This document shows, piece by piece, positions 43,780-56,454 of a DNA stretch of 64,000 nucleotides (position 1 is its first letter; every line of letters begins with the position of its first letter). Made by a program: the position numbers and the translations under genes. The notes under the pieces are model-generated. The model made no database searches, had not been told where the DNA came from, and saw only the letters and a list, made by a program, of their open reading frames with translations. Source of the stretch: Anastrepha obliqua (Eukaryota > Arthropoda > Insecta > Diptera > Tephritidae); contig NC_072895.1 in NCBI RefSeq assembly GCF_027943255.1, forward strand, positions 32,958,001-33,022,000, read 5' to 3'.

Positions 43780-44440
43780 CTGCTGAAAGTGCAATCAGGT
43801 TAAAGGAGGTTGGTGGTCCCTCCAGGGGCATGGTAGCATTTTTAGGCAGTTAACGCCGTATATCTCTGAACTTCGGACAGATCTCTCTATCCGCAAACTG
43901 GAGTTTGATGGTCGTGCCAGGGCAATCTTTCTAAGTAGGCTGTATCGGAACGAGAGGAAAATTTGCACCGAAGCTGGTACCTCTGTCTTCATTGACGACT
44001 CTAAGATAGAATTGGTAAAACTGCCGAATATTGCTAGTGTTTTTTATGCAGAAGTCTTTGCGCTCCTGTAGGCATGCAAAATGCTTACGAACGATATAAA
44101 CATTTTTGCATGCCGCGATAGTCAAGCCGTAATCAAGGCTCTGGCGACGCCATGGTGCAGATCCAAACTGGTGAACTCCTGTAAGGATTAGGTCAAATCT
44201 CTTGGGTGTGTAGCTAACATTTCTCTTTGATCTGAGTTCCAGTATATAAGAACATAGAGGGGAATGAAATTGCTGATAAAAATGCTAGGAAATGGTCTAA
44301 ATTGGTCTCAGAGACTTCCTACCCGATCATCGGCATCCCCCTGACAATTGTTATGGGCAACTATGACAACTTATTTCTCAGAAAAGCGCTGATATTTCGA
44401 AAACCCTGTGGCCCCAGTACAATAGACGCAGGATCCAGTA
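43780..44440 (+). mobile_element. jockey-like retrotransposon, RNase H region, decayed
   Basis: Plus strand, in several frames: FLSRLYRNERK, TSVFIDDSK, FYAEVFALL, then DSQAVIKALATPWCRSKLVN. This is the RNase H domain of the same family as 14206-15165. Numerous stops. Confidence 0.65.
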
Positions 44441-44456
44441 GTCTTGGCGACTCCAC

Positions 44457-45335
44457 TCCAAAAAAATTTTTTCTTATATAATTAAAAAAAATCGAGTTTG
44501 AGGCGAAAAACAAAATTGCCGATAACTCTTGAAAAAAAATTTTTTCGGGCGAACAAAAAAATACGTGTCTCATTATTTTGACCAGAGAGCAACATATTTG
44601 AGTTACATCGAAATCGAAGAACATGTCCCGAATAGCCCTTTTGAATTGAAATGGAAATAATCTATATAAGAAATTTTTTTTTAATTGCTCATAACTTAGT
44701 CAAAAATGAACCGATTTTAATAATTTTGGGTTCAAAATGATCGTCATTACTTACACGAGCGATTTCATGTAGAAATAGTTGCAAAAAAGTAGTTAAAAAT
44801 TTTTTATTTTGCAAAAACCAAAAAGTGCGAAACAGGGTGTTTACTCAAAAATTCATTACTCAAAAACAACTCATTTTAGCTACTAGGCATGCAGCTCAAT
44901 TAAAGTTTGACATGTTTTCTTGATTTGGAAAAAGTTATAAAAAAAAAAAAAATACACTTTTTGAAATATTGAATTTTGAAAAAATTTAAATTTTTTTTCT
45001 TTTTTACTAAATAAAAAATTTTCAACTACTTTTTTGCAATTGTTTCTACATGAAGTCGCTTGTGTAAGTAATTACGATCATTTTGAACTCAGAATTATTA
45101 AAATCGGTTCATTTTTGACTAAGTTATGGGCATTTAAAAAAATTTTTTTCTTATATAATTAAAAAAAATCGAGTTTGAGGCGAAAAACAAAATTGCCGAT
45201 AACTCTTGAAAAAAATTTTTTTCGGGCGAACAAAAAAATACGTGTCTCATTATTTTGACCAGAGAGCAACATATTTAAGTTACATCGAAATCGAACAACA
45301 TGACCCGAATAGCCCGGTTGAATTGAAATGGAAAG
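44457..45335. repeat. Composite direct and inverted repeat (order A-B-centre-B'-A')
   Basis: Segment A (44457-44659, with CGAGTTTGAGGCGAAAAAC and CGTGTCTCATTATTTTGACC) recurs in the same direction at 45134-45335, about 97% alike by eye. Between them, B (about 44661-44818, with CATAACTTAGTCAAAAATGA) recurs inverted as B' (about 45004-45153). The RNA or single strand could fold into a stem of roughly 150 bp. No transposase inside. Confidence 0.8.
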
Positions 45336-46287
45336 CATCAACTGTTTCCTGCAGTGGAAAGACCGCTACCAGCGGTGTATTGACGCTCAAGGGTAATATT
45401 TTGAAGAATATTAGTTGTATAAGCCAAAAGGTTTAATAAAACTGCTTAAAAAAAATAAGGCTCATTACTTTTCAATCAAACCCTGTAAATATAAGCCCGT
45501 TGGAGATCTCATAATGGCATCAAATCGTCACCTTTTTAATAAGCATCGAAATACTCGAAATTTTTCTAAAAATTTTATTTTAAAACTTTTGAAATTTTAA
45601 TGGAAATATTTTTATTTTTTTTTATTTTTTTGTATAAACAATGTTTTCATAAAAAAAAGAAAAAAAACTAAATACAAAATAAATAAATACGTAGTTAAAT
45701 AGTTAAAATTTTGTATGTCTGTACGGAAATGAGGGCAATAAGTTCGCACACTTAGTATTTTTAGTTAGAATTAAGTTTATTATTACATTCGTTAAATCGT
45801 TGTATGTACATACACTACATTTTTACAACTAATTACATTTATAACAATTTTATGGATACTTTATAAACAATTCGGAAAGTTATTCAAATACTCCATTACA
45901 CTAAAAATTGCTTCTTCACCACACTTAATTGTATTTGTAAATGGAAATTTTATGGTTAGTACAATTTCAATAAATAAACTTAGTTTAACTAACAGCTAAA
46001 TAAATAATACATTTACAGTATTCGTGCAATATTCATTTCTTACTTTAATTTAACAATAGTATTTTATTTCATTACTCCTTATGTACAACTACTCACTTAA
46101 CGACTAGCTCTTAGTACATATTACAAGAAATAGTTTTTATTGTTAACTATGTATGTATGTATGTAATGAATCCCAATGTCTAGTGTGCAGTGTGCATCGG
46201 AACTCCAATAAGTAAATGTGCTTATGTGTATGTACTTATACGCATATCTATGTATTAATATACCTATATGTATACGCATCAGCTATA
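45336..46287. other. 3' flank of the EGF/SEA membrane protein gene
   Basis: AT-rich non-coding DNA; the part next to 46288 should be the 3' UTR of the minus-strand gene. GTAT simple repeats at 46149-46165. Confidence 0.4.
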
Positions 46288-49200
46288 CTATTTCATATAG
46301 TAACTACTTGGACCTCTTCCTGATGTGTAAGTGCTCATTGGTATACCTTGTGGTCCTGGTATGTGATTATTGCCACTGTGCGAGTGTGAGTGCGTATGCG
46401 AGTGCGATGATGACTGATTTTGTGAACCATATAAATGGTCCACACTCGTATTGCCAATGCCATTGCCTGATGGCTCATAATCTACATCATAGTAGATGCC
46501 CGATTGATTCTGAAATACATAAAAAAGTATTAATTAATTTTTATACCGAAATTTGCATGTTTTAAGTGATCTATAAATCTTTGGTTTTAGTTTTATTAAG
46601 CCTAGAGTACTAATGTTAGCCGTAATACAGTTTTTCTCTCACTTTGCCGAATGCCTACAAATATCGTGCACTCTCAGTTGCCGATGTTTTCTTGTTGTAT
46701 GCTGTAATGTCATTGCAGGAAGTGTTGCTGTTTTGTAGTTATGAAGCTCGTGTTAATCGCTTCGGCTAATAATTAACATTTATGTAAGCTTTACATTTAC
46801 ATAACTTTCAGCCTTCTTTTTGACAACATTCTGCTCTGGAGTTAGATTTAAAGAGTTTATGTTGTTCGTGCCTTTTCAATTTCAGGGTTGGAAAAATGAG
46901 TTTAACAGTCGATTAACAGACAGCACTGAAAGGCCAAGTCTATTTATATGTACATATGCGAAGTGCAATAAAAGCAAATGTGGGGAACACACGACACGCG
47001 TTTCCACGACAGTCGGTTCTATGTACGTTACCGAAACGACCCGGATTTATACCCGGCCAAGGACTGTCACTCCAGCAGCATTCCCCGTATGTAAGTATGG
47101 GGAGTGTTTATGCTGCTACAACAACAATAAGAACACAAAGTTCAAGTCTTCAACAATTGCTTTTGAAACAAAGAACGTATTATTTTTTAAGCGCTATGTA
47201 TTTTTTAAATTCATTTTGTTTTGGTTTCTATTGAATTTTGTAATTGCGATTTTTTTCTATTTATGCGTTTGTTTATTTTTTTACGCCTGATCCTAGAGAA
47301 AGCTTCTCGAGATGTTATTTAAACAAAAATGAATTTTTCAAATTTTAGTAGTAACAAAAGGGAAAAAGTTTTATTTGATTACACGTAGACAAATAAAAAA
47401 AATTTTATTTATTTTATTTTATTTTATAAAGGTTTACATAACAATAAAATTATTATACAAACTGAAAGTAGTGCAGCGCTAGCATCGGAGGCTTTCGGCT
47501 GGAAAAAAAAAAAAAATAATAATAATATTTTAACCTTTTGTGGATGATTGATGCCCCGAGCATAACATAACTGAAAATCCAAACCCTTACAGGACTTCGT
47601 CATATAATTCACCAGATGTTCCTGGTATTCTTCCTTTTTGACTTCGTTTTTTAATTATTAGTAAGCTTACAATAACAAACAAAATCGTGGTTTTTTGTTG
47701 TCTTCCAGGTGTTACGAAAAAATTGAAAATTGAAAAATGATTATCCCAGGGATACCTAGGGCCACATTTCTTTTAACAAATGATTGCCAGACAATTTAGA
47801 AAAATGTTGCTTTATAAAGGGTTTTCAGATTGGAGGTGCTTTTTCCAATAGGGGTATTTTGACAGATCACGCGTAACTACAAATTTTTTTTTTCAGTATT
47901 CAGCATGGAAAGACTTACGCCTCAACATCGTTTACAAACCGTACAATTATTACCAAATATTACGAAAATGGACGCTCTGTGAAAAATCTTCATCGCGCAC
48001 TCAGGCTCACTTATGATGATGAGCGAATGGCCCATTTTTGGCTTAATGGCTATGTCAGTAAGCAAAATTGCCGTATTTGAGCAATCCGCAGCCATTCAAG
48101 AACAGCCATTACATCCAGTGAAAACAAGCGTTTGATGCGGCCTATAGGCTGGAGGAATCATCGGCCCATATTTCTTCAAAGACGAGGTTTTGGCGCCAAC
48201 CTGGCGAACTCTATCCCGCCATGATATACGACTTTTTGCTACTAGAAATTGAAGCTCGTGATCTACACAATGCGCTCGTGGTTCCAACAAGACGGCGCCC
48301 GTGAAAAAGTGGATTTACTGCGTCGTCGTTTCGGTGAGCAATTTCTCACACGTCTCGAGCCAGTAGATTGGCCACCAAGTTTGTTTAATATCACACCTTT
48401 GGACTCTTATTTGTGGCGGTATGTAAAGTGTACTCGTAAATGCTTTGTGAATAACCAGCTTTAATGGAAGCATTGGCAGCCAGAATTACTAAAATTATTC
48501 ACGAGATACCGACTGAAGTCCTCCAGGGAGTCACTCAAAGTTGGTGTTTACGGATGACCGAATTATGAAAGGGATTTTCTTTAAAAAATAAATATCATGA
48601 ATGGTTCTACACTAAAAAAATAAAAATTGTACAATCAATTTGAATTTTTGTTTTTTTTATTTCAATTTAAAATCCGATACCTCCGAATTGATCACCCTTT
48701 ATATGGAAATAGACTGAATAAACTAACACTAGCTGCATCCCAAAAAAAATTCATAAAACCATGCCTGTGTTCACCGAATAAACCTTTTGTCCCCATTCAC
48801 ATAGCAAAAACTATTTATTAAAAATCCTTTGTTTTTTTAATTCTGAAAAACGTACTTCTGCTTTTATTATATTTCTATTACAGTTTTCGAAAACTCACCG
48901 CTATGCTGCCATTGCTTCTACTCTTTGGTCGTGGTACTTGAAAATTACGTCCGAGCAGATCGGTTCGATCCTCCTCTTCGCTCGAGCTGGAATTCTCCAG
49001 CGTTCGCATGCCGTTCGATCGTGAACTCAACCCCAGTCTTCTGGAAAAAATGCAATGGTTAAAAGAGGAATAGCAATTGGATGGAAATGGAACAACTTTT
49101 TATGCGTATTTGAGGAATTGTCTGAGGGGTATACGCACTCATACCGTGGCAGAGGAACCGGTGGTGCCATACTGCCAGACTGATGCATCTGCATGGTGCT

Positions 49201-52200
49201 CTGCATCGACATGCCGCCAAGGGTGCCTATACCCATTGTCTGTAGATTTGGATAAGCGAACATTGCCGATGACGGACGTGTGGGTCCCACTGGTTCAGCC
49301 TGTAAAAATAGCAGATGCCATTAAACCCATACCAAATGTACAAATATTTATTTCTATTACAGAGTTACTTTAAGGTTTCCAGTCTCTGCAATTTCTCTTC
49401 GATATACTCACAATCGGACTTACCCCGTAATGGTTTGTCTGTGCCATTACATCAGCAATCTGCGCCCAGCGCATGCGATCTTCCAAAGTCACTTGATAGC
49501 CCGGTTGTCCCGGCAAACCGGCCGATTTCATTGGTGCCGTATTCATGTATCCAAACACCGGCGAACCTATGGCATTTTTCTGTTCGCGTTGCCAACGACG
49601 CGACCACATTATCAGACAAACCAAAGTCAATACAATGATAACAACAGCAGCTAAGGAGGCACCAATGGCCACACCCAGCACTTCGCCATCGATTTCACAT
49701 TGGCCACCATAGTGGCTAGAATCGCAAGAGCAAACCTGATTTCCTTCTTCGTTATAGCTGCAAGTGCCACGATTATTGCAGTACGAGTCTGGACACGATT
49801 GACAGTCACGACCGGCGCGCTGTGGTTGATCGGCCCATGGATCACGCATGCCCGTCTCGCAGGCGCAACGAAAACTACCCCATGAATTCGAACAGGTGGC
49901 ACTCGCATGGCAATCATTCAACTCGCGCGACTGGCATTCGTCCAGATCATGCAAGGCAGTTATGGCGCTTTCCGGTGACGTCACATAGAGTACAGAGTTG
50001 CCAATGTTATTGTTGCGCCGGTGGAGCACACCAAGCAAGTGTTTTTGTACATCAGCGCGCAAGTTGGGACGAAGCGTTTCAACACTTTCATCGAGCTGCA
50101 AAGGATTAAAGACAGTATTAGCTCCGGCGAAGCTATAATTGATGTTTACTCACTTTAATCGTCATGTTCACATACACACCGCTGCCACCGAAATTTGGGT
50201 CGCCACGGTAGATATTGTTGACGCGCGCTTCCATAAACTCATCCGAGTAGGGTGTCATCGACATGGCGGAGTCGATCTAAAAGCAAGGATTATAGCGTAA
50301 CTCTTCATATTCTGAAAACATTGGACTTACTGCGCGTATCGACTCGTAGCTCAGCTGTCCGTAGGGCTCACTATGCTTATCCAACAATTTATTATCCCAC
50401 ACAATGCGATGCTCATAAATACGATCGACGCGCATGCCCAGGTAAAAGGATATAACTTTTCTACACGGTTCCCGATGCTTGCGGCGCGAGTAACCTAAAG
50501 AGCATTAATTAAATGAAGGCATTCTTGCGTGAAATTCCTTTTCGCCATAACTTACCCGGTCGACAGTGACAACTCGAGACTCCATTCTCTGTTTTACAGC
50601 GTTCATGTTGCGCTTGGTCACAAGTTGAGTCATCGCCCACGATGCAAGTGTCTATACGCACTGGCGGTTGCGTCGGTCGTGATCGATAAATCGGTCGCGT
50701 TGGTCCAGCATTAGTGGTGGGCGATTGCGTTTTCACGCTGTTCGATTTCGTCGGTTCTAAATCCACAACCTCCGTCTCCGGTATACCATATCCCGACCCC
50801 AGGCTGGGTAGAGTGTTTTGAGTAGCTGCATTATTACCACCGCCGCTACCATTTCCACTGCTTCCGCTTCCGCTACCGCTACCACTACCAGTTCCAGGTA
50901 AATGTGTCACTCCGCCACCAGGTAATTGTGGTATGGCCGTTGCTGGCGTTGTGGGTACTCCAATGGGCGAATCTGTTGGATCACCAAAGAGATTGATGTA
51001 AGTGCGCTTACCATCGATTGAAACAAAACCATCATCACCTGCCGCAGACACTATGATGTCGCCTTGATGACCACCACCGCTACCATAGGAGCCATACGGT
51101 TTGATGTTGATCGTTTGCTGTGAACCGCCCACAGACCCTGGTCCTTGTATAGCCGAGAGTGTAACATCAAAGATTTCGCCATAGCCCGGAGGCAAATGTT
51201 GTCGTGTGGGTTGAATATGGGTTGGCGGCATCTGTTGCGGATCTAAAGGACGGGATTGTTGAGGTCGTGGGGGTCGGGGTCTTCCACCTGGTTTGAATTC
51301 AGGGTCATCAAGTACAATACCTGGACGTGGTTGGTAGTCGTTTGGTGGTTGTGGTAATGGCGTAGGGATGGTGTTAGCAGTGGACGTCGCTGCTGTCGTA
51401 GCGACGGACATAGAATTGGTTGTAGTGGTAGTAAAAATTTTGGTGGTGGTGGTGGTAGTGGTAGTGGAAGGTATGGGAGTGATATTAGTTGGAGCGGGTG
51501 CAATAGTTGCCAGCAGTTCAGTGCTACTCGCTGAGCTCAACTCAATTGAGCTCGTAACTGTGTCTGGTAATGCAGCCGTTGCTATTGAGTTCTGTGTGGT
51601 TAATATATTAGATAAAGCGGCATCAGCCTGTTTGGAGGTGCTCTCGAGTACAGGCGTCTTACTCGGCGTCATGAAAATGACCTCTTCGGTAGATGGATCA
51701 AGACCAAGACCCTCGATATTCTCCATGGGCATAGGTGCGTAAGTTGAAGACATTTGCATTTCAGTGTTTGCAACAGAGCTTGCCTCGATTTGTGCCGTAA
51801 GAACGCCTTGAGTTGGTTTCTTCTTGTCGGCCGTCTTATGCTTCGTGGGTTTCTTCTTGTTGCTGTATTCATCTTTCTTCATAGGTGGCGGTGAAGCCTG
51901 TGTGGGCGCGGATTCTTCCTCTTCCAATTCTGCACTCTCCACCGTCATAGGCGCTGCATCGGCAGTTTCATTAGAGTCTTGATCGGACACCTCAATATAT
52001 TGTGAATTGGTATCTTCATTTGAAAATTCAGAATCATAGGAGGCGTCGGTTGGCTTGGGCATGTCTGCGTTTGCATCATTGTAGTCCGGCGGTACAGATA
52101 TTTCAGTTTCTGCAGAATGTTGTAATGTCGGCGCCTCTGGTGTTTCTTTAGCAGGGATTGGAGATTCTTCCGCAGCCGGCGGTGCCAATTGTGAAGTCGG

Positions 52201-53195
52201 CAGCGGCTTGTACTGCGGTATGGGGCGTCTGCCACCTATAGCTGTAGTAATCGGAGGACGTGGTTTGGGTCTATGCCACGGCGGCCGTTGACTAATGAAA
52301 CCCGGTCGTAAAGGCACAATTTGTTCCGGTATTGGCACACCTGTAATAAACGGCCGCTCGGGACGATCAAATAGTCCAGTATAAGGTGGTGGGCGATTGG
52401 ACGAACCCAATGGTTTCTTTTGCGTATCGTAATCGATCGGTAACGTCTGCACATCAGAGATACGTGGCGGTCCGCGGTTATTGATGCGACTAGCTGACGG
52501 ACGTCGATGGCCCTGTGTATTTGCATGAACGTTCACATTGCCATTCAACAGCTTCACGATGCCCGTTATGATATCTTGTATATCGGGGTTAGAGTTTTGA
52601 CGCGGATTATGTGACAATGCCGTGGCAGTGGCCGCCGTCGAGGTAGCAATACTGCGCGTCGGATTGATCGGGGACCCCGACATAAGCGGTCGTAGGTCCC
52701 CTTTCACTAAAAAAGAATCCGATGCTGAAGCTGAAGCTGTAGCTGCCATAGACGGCACTGCAATGCCACTAAATGTTGGCTTAAATGTTTTGCCTGCACG
52801 AACGCGTTGTGTGCGTTCCGGTGCCTCAGAGCTTGCGTCGTTCAGTGTGACCGTCGGTTTGATGTTGTATTGAAAGTAGCGTCCAGCACCAGCTTCCTTC
52901 TCTGTATCACTAGGAAAATGCACATCATTGGGACCAGATTTTGGGTAATTGTCATTCAGTATGGGCAAGGCGGATCGTTCTATGCGTATATGTTGGCGTG
53001 TTTCGTTATCTTCGTGACTCAGCGGGACCTCATCAATCGGTAGTATATGATCGGCCATGGATGTGTCTGCAATTGTGCTCTCGATCCTCAGGTTCGATGT
53101 GGTGTGCAAAGACAAGCCGTCGGCTATTACTTGATTGCTAGATTTCGGAGATATTTGTGAAATGGAGGGATGTGCGAATTCGTCCTGCAGACACT
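46288..53195 (-). CDS. Large single-pass membrane protein with mucin-like, EGF and SEA domains (5' exon missing)
   Basis: Seven minus-strand exons: 53195-50556, 50494-50331, 50276-50154, 50095-49424, 49299-49145, 49040-48899 and 46509-46288, all in phase, about 1372 residues seen. The first visible exon starts in phase 1 after a good acceptor, so the signal peptide lies in an exon not found. Its 880 codons are Pro/Ser/Thr-rich with Thr runs (STTTTTTTTKIF), a mucin-like stalk. Then come an EGF-like module (CIVGDDSTC...CHC), an SEA-type domain over exons 2-4, two more EGF-like modules (LDECQSRELNDCHASATC; CPDSYCNNRGTC), a transmembrane helix (VAIGASLAAVVIIVLTLVCL) and a cytoplasmic tail of over 200 residues. 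The tail includes SSSSEEEDR and a His-rich SSSHSHTHSHSHSGNNH and ends in SYYMK. Likely an apical surface or adhesion protein; I do not recognise the exact orthologue. Confidence 0.87.
47010..47125 (-). repeat. Dispersed fly repeat copy (GTTGTTGTAGCAGCA type)
   Basis: The plus strand shows the complement: GTTACCGAAACGACCCGGAT, CCGGCCAAGGACTGTCACTC, then TTTATGCTGCTACAACAACA. Same family as 21764-22910. It lies in the last intron of the EGF/SEA gene. Confidence 0.75.
47816..48700 (+). mobile_element. Mariner-like element, decayed and deleted
   Basis: Ends AAAGGGTTTTCAGATTGGAG and (complement) AAAGGGTGATCAATTCGGAG. Inside: MERLTPQHRLQTVQLL (47905), a jump from LHRALRLT to MAHFWLNGYVSKQNC, then QQDGA and a truncated WPPSLFNITPLDSYLWRY, with many frameshifts. 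It lies in the last intron of the EGF/SEA gene, on the opposite strand to it. Confidence 0.78.
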
Positions 53196-53368
53196 CTGAA
53201 AGAGAATGAAGGAACACATAAGCGAATTAGAATGTATGAGTAAACAAAGAAAATTTGGAATAAATTATAATTAGCGCTTAGATGCATGCATGTATATGTG
53301 TGTGTAATTATAAAAGTTGAAGTACGTAATGGCAGTAATAAACAATTTTTTTAACTACATGCATTTTA

Positions 53369-53390
53369 ACACACACACACACACACACAC
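53369..53390. repeat. (AC)11 microsatellite
   Basis: Eleven uninterrupted AC units just 5' (gene sense) of the first visible EGF/SEA exon, in its intron. Confidence 0.95.
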
Positions 53391-53867
53391 CCAAGTTTAT
53401 GCTCTGTTGTAATTCTTGGCTAATAAAGCTTCTCACAATCTCAATTAGCACATTTTAACCATTACAGAAAAGAAATTAAATTGTTAAAACATACTTAGTT
53501 AGCCTTTGGGAGCACCAGTTATGCGCGGGTAGAATACCGCGGCCAGCATAACTCTGCTTTTATAGGCAGATCTCACTCAGCCAGTTGGCTAGCAGCGGTC
53601 CGAAAAGCGGCATTTAACCAACTTGGGCATTTAAATGCTTATGTGCAGGTAAGCGCGTTTTTATAAGCCACTAAATGCGCATGCACCCTGCAGGAAAACC
53701 CAAAGTTAGTGAAACCGAATTGCAATCTTGTCAAGTTAGGTTAGCCAGGTTGCTTGTCTAATAAGAGACACTCGGTGGCCCTAAGACCCAATCTGATGCC
53801 TGTATTTGATTTCCACGCCCTTACTAAGTTGCTTAAGCTACTTAGATCTTTTTAAGAAGGCAACTAG

Positions 53868-54164
53868 GCGGCCGCCGTAGCCGAATGGATTGGTGCGTGA
53901 CTACCATTTGGAGTTCAGAGAGAATGTAGGTTTGAATCTCGGTGAAACACCAAAATGAAGAAAAAGTTTTTTCTAATAGCGGTCACCCCTCGGCAGGCAA
54001 TGGCAAACCTCCGAGTGTATTTCTGCCATGAAAAAGCTCCTCATAAAAAATATCTGCCGTTCGGAGTCGGCTTGAAACTGTAGGTCCCTTTATTTGTCGA
54101 ACAACATCAAGACACACGCCACAAATAGGAGGAGAAGCGTGGCCAAATACCCAGAAAGGATGCA
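53868..54164 (+). repeat. tRNA-derived SINE with clear A and B boxes
   Basis: The head shows A box TAGCCGAATGG (53878-53888, perfect match to TRGYNNARNNG) and B box GGTTTGAATCTC (53929-53940) at normal tRNA spacing. The body that follows (CTCGGCAGGCAATGGCAAAC, CTCCGAGTGTATTTCTGCC, CGTTCGGAGTCGGCTTGAAA, ACATCAAGACACACGCCACA) is shared with 35222-36062. It ends near 54164, where a retrotransposon begins. Not a working tRNA: no complete cloverleaf was found. Just upstream (53740-53830) is another short repeat, GTTAGGTTAGCCAGGTTGCT, resembling LINE tails. Confidence 0.75.
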
Positions 54165-54249
54165 GTCCCTCCAGTGAGACTTCTTACAAATTTCGCAGGT
54201 CTTCGAAGAAATAGTCGCCAAGATATTTGCACGGCTTCTTTGCAGTATA

Positions 54250-55470
54250 TTCAGAGAAGAAGTGTTGTATCGACTCAACTTCTTCTTCATCTCCATAACT
54301 CCTGCAGAAGTCTTTGGCTGTTATCGCTCTTAATCACGTATCCGCCAACTGGAAGAAAACGAGGGTTGTTTTCATACCCAAGGCAGGGAGGAAGGTCGAC
54401 GACTCGGCCAATGAATTTGGGCCTATAAGTCTTACCTCATTTATCCTAAAGGTGTTTGAAAGATTGATTGCTTATCATATCCGAGCGCACATCGAATCCA
54501 AATTATCTCCAGCGCAACATGCTTATCTGAAAGGGGAATCCACGGAATCAGCCTCGCACGAGGTCGTAGGGACTGTGAAAAAATCTCTAGAAGGCACAGT
54601 TCACTTTGACGGAATTCGTGGATATAGGGAGTGCTTTTAATAAAATCAGGGTGGAGCCAATTGTTTCTGTGTTAGATAGACTAGAGGTGGAGACACCTCA
54701 GTAATGCGGTGGCAAGAGGGGATAAAGTCACTAGATTCGTTCACAGGGGGACGCCGCAGAGTGGTGTCGTTTCGCCACTACTTTGGCTAGTTGCTATTGA
54801 CAAAGTTCTGATAATGCTAAATAAGTGTGGGGTTAAGGGACATAAGAACATAGGAACATAGAGGGAAATGAAATGGCTGATGAGCTTCCAAAGAAGGTGA
54901 CTGAATTGGAAGACCTCCTACCCGGTCATCGGCATCCCCCTGACAGTTGTTAAAGCGGAACTGCACAAGTTATTTCTCAAGAAAGCGTAGACAAGATGGA
55001 GCTCCATTTCTTCATGTGCTATTTCGGAAACCCTTTGGCCTCAGTACAATACACGGAGGACTAAGAAAGTCCTTTGGACTCCTCGCTATTCAATTTCCAA
55101 CCTCGTAACTGTGTTTACCGGTCCTGGACGATGGACACACACGCGGAGAAGCTAGGGTTACCATTTAACCCCCATTGCAGAAGTTATGGGGACCTTTCAG
55201 AGAAGGAGACTGTAGAGCATTTTCTCTGTAAATGTTTGGGTTTGGCAGCTAGACGATTCAAATCACTGGGTGCTCCTTTCTTCGATAGCCTGGGGCAGTG
55301 CGCCAACCTAAATCCAATCAGTATCTTCCATTATATCAAAAGCTCTGGCTGGCTGTAGAAATCTGCCTGTTGGAGGTCTTGTTATGGTATCAAAACGGCG
55401 CTTCAGTGCTGTCTGAGGAGTGCCACACCGGCACTTCAACCATTTCACCTACCTACACCCATTCCACTGG
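54250..55470 (+). mobile_element. jockey-like non-LTR retrotransposon, deleted copy with 3' end
   Basis: Plus strand: reverse transcriptase fingers (VVFIPKAGRKVDDSANEFGP, ISLTSFILKVFERLIAYHIR) at 54326-54640. Then comes decayed palm sequence (GDKVTRFVHRGTPQSGVVS-like), an internal deletion, and the tail (KETVEHFLCKCLGLAARRFK, NPISIFHYIKSSGW) at 55074-55358. It ends near 55470 with ACTTCAACCATTTCACCTAC, the same 3' end as 14206-15165. Confidence 0.8.
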
Positions 55471-55727
55471 CTAGGATGCCAATAGTGGAGTGCCACGTTT
55501 TAACACCTGTGAGGGCGCTGGTAGTTAATCTCTTGAATCTAAACAGATATTTTGTCCTTTTAAGATTCAATTTTGGCCAGAGAGCTTTGGAGACCCTGCA
55601 GTTAGTGGTCAGAAACCATGGTTTCCGCGATTACGTTCAAGCCAATCGCAGTGTAGAGTTCGTTAAATTGAAATGCTTATGTCCTCCATCACTCGCTGAA
55701 GGTCAAGCTCAGAGCTTTTCCATGTAC

Positions 55728-56440
55728 AGTCTGTGTGAAAAGAAAAGAACCGGTTTTTTTCTTATAACTTCAAAATATATTTCGTTCTGCTTTTTGCTGC
55801 ATAAAAGTCCCACTCAAGGGCTACGATGCCAGTGCTAACTCAGGTTAGTGTCATTCGAAACCTTCCCGTAAGCGCAACCAAACAAAAATGAGTGCGAAGT
55901 AATGATATTAATGACTTTTCCGAGCGTGGCTTGAAGCGAGTGTCGACAAAAAAGCAGGGTAAAGTGATCGTACAACTTTTTAAGGGGGACCCTTCTTTGT
56001 GACTACGCCAAGCACGCACAATTCTTGCTAAAAAGGCAATAGATGTGAGTATCAACACCATCGAATGTCGACTGAAGGAGGCGAACATATTCTACCATCC
56101 CACATCGTCAAAACCACTGCTCTCAGAAGAACACTTTGAAAAACAACAAAACAAGAAAATGGTGTCACAGTAATGGACTGGCTTTCCCAGTCCCCAGATG
56201 CCGACCCCATTGAAAATGTGTGGGGAACTATGAAAATGCGTCTTGCCGGAACGCCAGTCCATGATTTAAAGCAACTCGTGCGTCAAGTTCGCAAAATCTA
56301 GTCCTGCTTGTTGACGAGCTACGCAGAAAAGTTGGCTCAAAGCATGAAGAAGATGCCAGGCTATACTCGACAACGATGAAGACTACACGGCTTATTGAGT
56401 AATCTCGACTCGTAGTTTTTTACTTTCATGCAAATTTTTT
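55728..56440 (+). mobile_element. Tc1-like element, internally deleted, right end lost
   Basis: The left end ACAGTCTGTGTGAAAAGAAA looks like a Tc1-type terminal repeat. Inside, the plus strand from about 55890 reads RGLKRVSTKKQGKVIVQLF and, after a deletion near 56150, SPDADPIENVWGTMKMRLAG, the classical Tc1 C-terminal DPIENVW motif. No matching right repeat before the next LINE fragment at 56455. Confidence 0.7.
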
Positions 56441-56454
56441 TTAAAATATATATA

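Noticed and set aside
51243..51742. Open frames on both strands in the Thr/Pro-rich part of the EGF/SEA gene
   Set aside because: Low-complexity codon repeats keep all frames open; only the frame that continues through the 2.6 kb exon with correct splice phases is credible.
53868..53945. Functional tRNA gene
   Set aside because: A and B boxes are present but no complete cloverleaf or acceptor stem; the body continues as a dispersed SINE.
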